Assembly: GCF_900108315.1 (NCBI RefSeq)
Contig: NZ_FNVB01000003.1
Location: 1 to 64,000 of the forward strand
Source: Saccharopolyspora kobensis
Lineage (GTDB): Bacteria; Actinomycetota; Actinomycetes; Mycobacteriales; Pseudonocardiaceae
Direction of reading: 5' to 3'
DNA length: 64,000 nt
Of the stretch, positions 60,495 through 64,000 are shown piece by piece (the first letter of the stretch is position 1; the number at the start of each line of letters is the position of its first letter). The notes under the pieces are model-generated. The model worked only from the letters and a program-made list of their open reading frames with translations. It ran no database searches and was not told the origin of the DNA. A program made the position numbers and the translations under genes.

Positions 60495-61487
60495 ATGAGC
60501 GATGTCACCCGGCGCCTGCTCGAACTGCTCGGCCACCTGCAGACCGGCCGCCGCTTCAGCGGCCCGGAGCTGGCGGCGCGGCTGGAGACCAGCCCGCGCA
60601 CGGTGCGGCGCGATGTGGAGCGGCTGCGCGACTACGGCTATCCGGTGACCACCCAGCCGGGCCCGGGCGGTTTCTACCGGCTGGCGGCCGGGCAGGCGCT
60701 GCCGCCGATGGTGTTCGACGACGAGGAGGCGGTCGCCACCGTGGTCGGCCTCGGCGTGCTGGCCGCCAGCGCGCCACCGGACACCGGGGGCATCGGCTCG
60801 GCGGCCGACCGCGCGTTCGGCAAGATCGACCAGTTCCTGCCGAAGCGGCTGCGGGCCCGGGCCGGGGCCGTGCGCGCCACCTTCGAAGCCGCCGCGCAGA
60901 CCGCTCCGCCGGTCAACACCGACGCCCTGGCCACGCTGGCCGCCGCCGCGGCCCGGCACGAGCACGTCACGTTCGACTACACCACCCGCGACGGCACGAC
61001 CTCCCAGCGCCGCGCCGAGCCCTACCGCCAGGTGCACCTGCACCTGCGCTGGTACCTGCTGGCCTGGGATCGCGACCGGGCGGACTGGCGCACCTTCCGG
61101 CTCGACCGGATCAGCGGCATCGCCGTTCCCGGCACCCGGTTCGAGCCGCGCCCGCTGCCCGCCGAATCGGCCGCCGAGTACCTGCGCGGCAAGCTCGCCG
61201 AACCCCGGCACCGGGCCGTGGTGACCATCCACGCGCCCGCGCCCCGGGTCGCCGATGCGCTGAAGTTCTCCGACTGCGCCGTCGAACCGCTGGGCCCGGG
61301 GCGCTGCCGGATCACCACCTGGGTCGACTCCTTCGAGTGGCTGGTGCTCAACCTCGCCTTCCTCGACGCGGACTTCGTCATCGAGGAACCCGGCGAGTTC
61401 CGCGCCCGCTGCCGGGATCTGGCCCGCAGGCTCGGCCACGCCTCGCAGGCCCCGGACGGGTCAAGCCCCGGCGAAGAAGGCGCTTAG
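60495..61487 (+). CDS. YafY-type WYL-domain transcriptional regulator
   Basis: The 330-aa protein has an N-terminal HTH_11 (RLLELLGHLQTGRRFSGPELAARLETSPRTVRRDVERLRDYGYPV) and a WYL domain (RAEPYRQVHLHLRWYLLAWDRDRADWRTFRLDRISGI). WYL regulators respond to DNA damage or nucleic-acid ligands, which fits its divergent partner, a UvrA-like protein. ATG at 60495. Its 3' end overlaps the hydrolase remnant on the opposite strand. Confidence 0.88.
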   Translation: MSDVTRRLLELLGHLQTGRRFSGPELAARLETSPRTVRRDVERLRDYGYPVTTQPGPGGFYRLAAGQALPPMVFDDEEAVATVVGLGVLAASAPPDTGGIGSAADRAFGKIDQFLPKRLRARAGAVRATFEAAAQTAPPVNTDALATLAAAAARHEHVTFDYTTRDGTTSQRRAEPYRQVHLHLRWYLLAWDRDRADWRTFRLDRISGIAVPGTRFEPRPLPAESAAEYLRGKLAEPRHRAVVTIHAPAPRVADALKFSDCAVEPLGPGRCRITTWVDSFEWLVLNLAFLDADFVIEEPGEFRARCRDLARRLGHASQAPDGSSPGEEGA

Positions 61488-61692
61488 CGCGTCGGCCGTC
61501 TGCTCGGGTTGCTCCTCCGGGACGTAGTGGTCGCACGGAAGTGCTCGGCCGCGCACGTCTCCCGCGTAGTCCTGCCAGGTGGCGAGGACGTCGTAGTGGC
61601 GGCCGGCGAGGCTGTGCGCGCCCCGCAGCGCCAGCACCGGGCAGGCGATGGTCCGGCCCGCGTCTGCTGCGTCGTGGTCGAGGTCGATCGCG
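61461..61692 (-). pseudogene. C-terminal remnant of an alpha/beta hydrolase (dehalogenase-like)
   Basis: On the minus strand an open frame reads DLDHDAADAGRTIACPVLAL, RGAHSLAGRHYDVLATWQDY, then GRALPCDHYVPEEQPEQTAD and ends AFFAG-Ala-stop at 61461. This is the C-terminal third of fluoroacetate dehalogenase-like hydrolases, including the His in CDHYVPEE. No start codon or N-terminal domain exists: immediately upstream is the beginning of a LysR gene in another frame. Confidence 0.7.
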
Positions 61693-61783
61693 GCCGCCGC
61701 GCTATGTGCAGCGCCACCGCGGCCCGGTTCACCCCGCCGTGATCGACCACCGCCAGGAAGTAGCCGAGCTGACGCGCGTCCAC
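61693..61783 (-). pseudogene. N-terminal remnant of a LysR regulator fused by deletion to the hydrolase end
   Basis: From a GTG at 61783 the frame reads VDARQLGYFLAVVDHGGVNR and AAVALHIA, the first helices of a LysR HTH. It then changes abruptly at about 61693, where normal LysR sequence would continue QPSLSQxIRxLE. The join to the hydrolase tail is out of frame. Most likely one deletion removed the rest of the regulator and the beginning of the adjacent hydrolase. It starts 2 bp after the TetR stop. Confidence 0.65.
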
Positions 61784-61785
61784 GT

Positions 61786-62358
61786 CTAGCCGGTGGCCGC
61801 CCAGGCCGCCTCGATCATCCGGAAGATCCCCTCCAGCGCGGCGTCGGGATCGGCCGCTTCGCGGGCCAGCGGGTGGGCGTCGACCACGAATCTCGCGATC
61901 GTCCGGCACGCGGTGGTGGTCCGCGGCAGGCCGAGGTCGGCGGCGATGGCCGCGGCCAGCGAGTCCGCGTGGCGCAGCCGCATCAGCTCCTCGTACTGCC
62001 GCAGGTCCGGTGATGCGTCGATCATGCGCCAGATCGGTGCGGCGCCCTCGGCCGCGCAATGCCGCACCATGGCCTGCATCTCGCGGTGCAGCGCGGCGAT
62101 GAGCGGTTCGTCCGGCGCACGTTCGGCGACCGCTTGGGCGAGGCGGTGCTCGAAGTTCTCGTCCTGCTCGAACACCAGCGCCTCTTTCGAGGCGAAGTGG
62201 GAGAACAGCGTGGTCACGGCCACGTCGGCCTCGGCGGCGACGTCGCGGATGCCCACCGCGTCGTACCCGCGCTCCAGGAAGAGCCGCCGGGCGGTGTCGG
62301 CGATCTTCTGCCGGGTCGCGGCCTTCTTGCGCTCGCGGCGTCCGGGTGGCGCGGTCAT
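61786..62358 (-). CDS. TetR-family repressor
   Basis: The 190-aa regulator has the TetR HTH (ATRQKIADTARRLFLERGYDAVGIRDVAAEADVAVTTLFSHFASKEAL) and a variable ligand-binding domain with DASPDLRQYEELMRLRHADSLA. It is divergent from the quinone-oxidoreductase gene, with a perfect palindrome between them, so it very probably represses that gene and may sense a quinone or electrophile. Confidence 0.88.
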   Translation of the reverse strand: MTAPPGRRERKKAATRQKIADTARRLFLERGYDAVGIRDVAAEADVAVTTLFSHFASKEALVFEQDENFEHRLAQAVAERAPDEPLIAALHREMQAMVRHCAAEGAAPIWRMIDASPDLRQYEELMRLRHADSLAAAIAADLGLPRTTTACRTIARFVVDAHPLAREAADPDAALEGIFRMIEAAWAATG

Positions 62359-62533
62359 GCGGGCAGTCCCGCCTCTCCGCGTTGTTCAGCGGTGGTCGCG
62401 TCCGGCATCGATCTCGCGTCGTGCGGATTCTGGTGGCTGGGTTGCATCACGGTCCCCTGGGATGCGGTTGAGCAGGACTCCGGTCGGCGTCACGGCTGAC
62501 CCTATCAGCTGCAAAACAAGAACGGTTTCAAAA

Positions 62534-62548
62534 CACTAACCGTTAGTG
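62534..62548. promoter_or_regulatory. TetR operator before the oxidoreductase gene
   Basis: CACTAAC-c-GTTAGTG is a perfect 7-bp inverted repeat around one base. TACGGT at 62550-62555, just downstream, is a plausible -10 box 7 nt before the ATG of the oxidoreductase gene, so repressor binding would overlap the promoter of a leaderless transcript. Confidence 0.7.
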
Positions 62549-62562
62549 CTACGGTCGGCGGC

Positions 62563-63456
62563 ATGAAGAGAGTGAGCTTCGCCGAGTTCGGCGGTCCGGA
62601 AGTCCTGCAGCTCGTGGACGCCGCGGAACCCCACGCAGGTCCGGGGCAGGTGCGCATCGCGGTGCGGGCGGCGGGCGTGAACCCGGTCGACTGGCGCATC
62701 CGCGAGGGCCAGATCCTCAAGGCCCATCCGATCGAGCTGCCCGCCGGAGTCGGGATCGACGCCGCCGGGGTGGTGGACGAGATCGGCGAGGGCGTGCGAG
62801 GAATCGAGGTCGGCGACCGCGTGTTCGGCGAAGGCCCGAACACCTACGCCGAGTTCGCCGTGCTGTCGGCCTTCGCCCGCATGCCCGAGGGGCTGACGTT
62901 CGAGGAAGCCGCGGGATACCCCTCCGTGGTGGAGACCGCGTTGCGCATCATCGGCGAGGTCGGCGTGCAGCCCGGGCAGACGCTGCTGGTCAGCGGCGCG
63001 TCCGGCGGGGTCGGATCGGCGGTGCTGCAGATCGCCCGCGACCGCGGCATCGCGGTGATCGGCACGGCCGGGGCCGCGAACCAGGATTACCTGCGCGGCT
63101 TGGGAGCCGAGGCCACGACCTACGGCGAGGGCTGGGTGCAGCGGGTGCGGCAGCTCGGCCGGGTCGACGCCGCCCTGGACCTGGCCGGCTCTGGTGTGAT
63201 CGGCGAACTCGTGGAGCTGACCGGGGATCCGCGGAAGGTGGTCTCCATCGCCGATCTCGATGCGCCGAAGCTCGGCGTCCGGTTCTCCGACACCGCCGGG
63301 AGCGTGCCGGACGCGCTCGCCGAGGCGGTCGACCTCATCTCGCGGGGCAAGCTGCACATCCCCGTCGAGAAGACCTACTCCCTCGCCGAAGCAGCGGCCG
63401 CGCACGTCGACAGCCAGGCAGGCCACACCCGCGGACGCCGGGTCATCCTCGTCTGA
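62563..63456 (+). CDS. NADP-dependent quinone oxidoreductase (zeta-crystallin type, MDR family)
   Basis: The 297-aa enzyme has the GroES-like N-terminal domain (MKRVSFAEFGGPEVLQLVDA...VGIDAAGVVDEIGEGVRGIEVGDRVFG) and a Rossmann fold with GASGGVGSAVLQIA. There are no zinc-binding cysteines, consistent with the quinone-reductase branch. C-terminal HTRGRRVILV. It probably reduces quinones or enals, regulated by the divergent TetR protein. Confidence 0.9.
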   Translation: MKRVSFAEFGGPEVLQLVDAAEPHAGPGQVRIAVRAAGVNPVDWRIREGQILKAHPIELPAGVGIDAAGVVDEIGEGVRGIEVGDRVFGEGPNTYAEFAVLSAFARMPEGLTFEEAAGYPSVVETALRIIGEVGVQPGQTLLVSGASGGVGSAVLQIARDRGIAVIGTAGAANQDYLRGLGAEATTYGEGWVQRVRQLGRVDAALDLAGSGVIGELVELTGDPRKVVSIADLDAPKLGVRFSDTAGSVPDALAEAVDLISRGKLHIPVEKTYSLAEAAAAHVDSQAGHTRGRRVILV

Positions 63457-63459
63457 ACC

Positions 63460-63490
63460 ACCGGCCCGGCGGAGCAACCGCCGGGCCGGT
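63460..63490. terminator. Terminator between oxidoreductase and TauE/SafE genes
   Basis: ACCGGCCCGGCGG and CCGCCGGGCCGGT form a perfect 13-bp stem with a 5-nt loop, placed between two convergent genes. Confidence 0.7.
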
Positions 63491-63499
63491 CCCGGATTC

Positions 63500-64000
63500 C
63501 TAGGCGAAAGCGGTCACGACCATCGCGATCAGCACGATCACCAGCAGCACCAGGTAGGCGATCGCGTGCACCCGGTCGGGGATCTTGCCGACGAGCCGCT
63601 TCACCACCGCGATGGTCGGCATCGAACCGCAGAGCAGGGCGACCGCGACGACGACGTTGACGTGGCCGAGCTGCCCCGGGTAGGCGGTGGCCGGTGTCGC
63701 CAGGGCGTACACCGCGGTGCCTGCGACCGCGACGGGAACGCTGAGCGGGTTGGCCATCGCGGCGGCATCGGCCATCGGCAGCCCACGGCGCCGGAGCAGC
63801 GGCACGGTCAGGACGCTGCCGCCGACGCCGAGGAAGCTGGCGACCGCGCCGATGCCGACCCCGCCCGCCGTCGAAGCGGCCTTGCCCAGCGGCCTGCCCC
63901 GCCCGCCGTTGTCGAGGAATCCCCTGCGGAGCAGGCTGTCGGCGATCGTGATCGCCAGGTAGCCGATGAACAGCAGGCGCAGCAGGGCGTCCGGGGCCCA
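63500..64000 (-). CDS. TauE/SafE-family (TSUP) permease, C-terminal part
   Basis: The last 166 codons of a membrane protein whose start lies beyond the right edge. It contains the second TauE/SafE repeat with GGVGIGAVASFLGVGGSVLTVPLLRRRGLPMADAAAMANPLSVPVAVAG and three terminal helices. GxGGSxxxxPxL is typical of the family, which exports sulfite, sulfoacetate or similar anions. Substrate unknown. Confidence 0.85.
   Translation of the reverse strand, partial: WAPDALLRLLFIGYLAITIADSLLRRGFLDNGGRGRPLGKAASTAGGVGIGAVASFLGVGGSVLTVPLLRRRGLPMADAAAMANPLSVPVAVAGTAVYALATPATAYPGQLGHVNVVVAVALLCGSMPTIAVVKRLVGKIPDRVHAIAYLVLLVIVLIAMVVTAFA

Overview
The window is chromosomal DNA of a high-GC actinomycete. Codons end overwhelmingly in G or C, many genes start with GTG or TTG after strong GGAGG ribosome binding sites, and several genes look leaderless (TANNNT about 6 nt before the start). 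Gene content fits this: F420-type LLM and PPOX oxidoreductases, a BTAD/AAA giant regulator, a Spo0M protein, a long-type ArgG and a YkoCDE thiamine-precursor transporter. Gene content and start usage suggest a Pseudonocardiaceae member close to Saccharopolyspora, but that is inference. I saw no rRNA, complete tRNA, CRISPR array, insertion sequence or prophage.

Layout. 1-12 kb: left-edge DUF21/CNNM membrane protein, Spo0M protein, NaChBac-like ion channel, secreted 5'-nucleotidase, S9 peptidase, thioredoxin-reductase-like enzyme, a 49-aa Trp/Gly/His peptide gene, an orphan MurE-like ligase, argG, PPOX oxidoreductase and a DUF1540 protein. 12-19 kb: membrane proteins, acyl-CoA ligase, and an operon of M20 amidohydrolase, sdaA remnant and DUF3100 membrane protein with a divergent double Lrp regulator. 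19-30 kb: nucleotidyltransferase, broken PIG-L deacetylase, ArsR-MFS pair, GntR-enolase superfamily pair, alpha-glucosidase, dienelactone hydrolase, cyanate operon (LysR, cynT, cynS), deaminase, ankyrin protein. 31-36.4 kb: a hydantoin/nucleobase-type locus (Tat-exported amidohydrolase, NCS1 permease, Asp/Glu/hydantoin racemase, deaminase, GntR repressor) tied together by repeated TTTGGTATACC sites.

36.8-49.4 kb: MHS-family transporter, F420 oxidoreductase, methyltransferases, dehalogenase-like hydrolase, BTAD/AAA regulator, acyl-CoA-dehydrogenase-fold oxygenase, DoxX, folE. 49.5-52 kb: a cysteine-rich HTH regulator followed by a compact pqqA-pqqD-pqqE cluster whose precursor carries a tandemly duplicated leader motif. 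No pqqB, pqqC or pqqF is present in the window. 52-64 kb: DUF6010 protein, GlxA/AraC regulator, TPP riboswitch plus ykoE-ykoD-ykoC operon, truncated and intact alpha/beta hydrolases, a short UvrA paralogue with a divergent WYL regulator, a deletion-junction remnant (LysR start joined to a hydrolase end), a TetR/quinone-oxidoreductase pair with a perfect operator, and a TauE/SafE permease running off the right edge.

The most distinctive items are the pqqADE-type RiPP cluster, at least four genes in visible decay (sdaA, PIG-L, LysR/hydrolase, iron-box hydrolase), the GTATAC regulon, an 11-bp palindrome TCCACWGTGGA repeated four times only between genes, and the tiny tryptophan-rich peptide gene.
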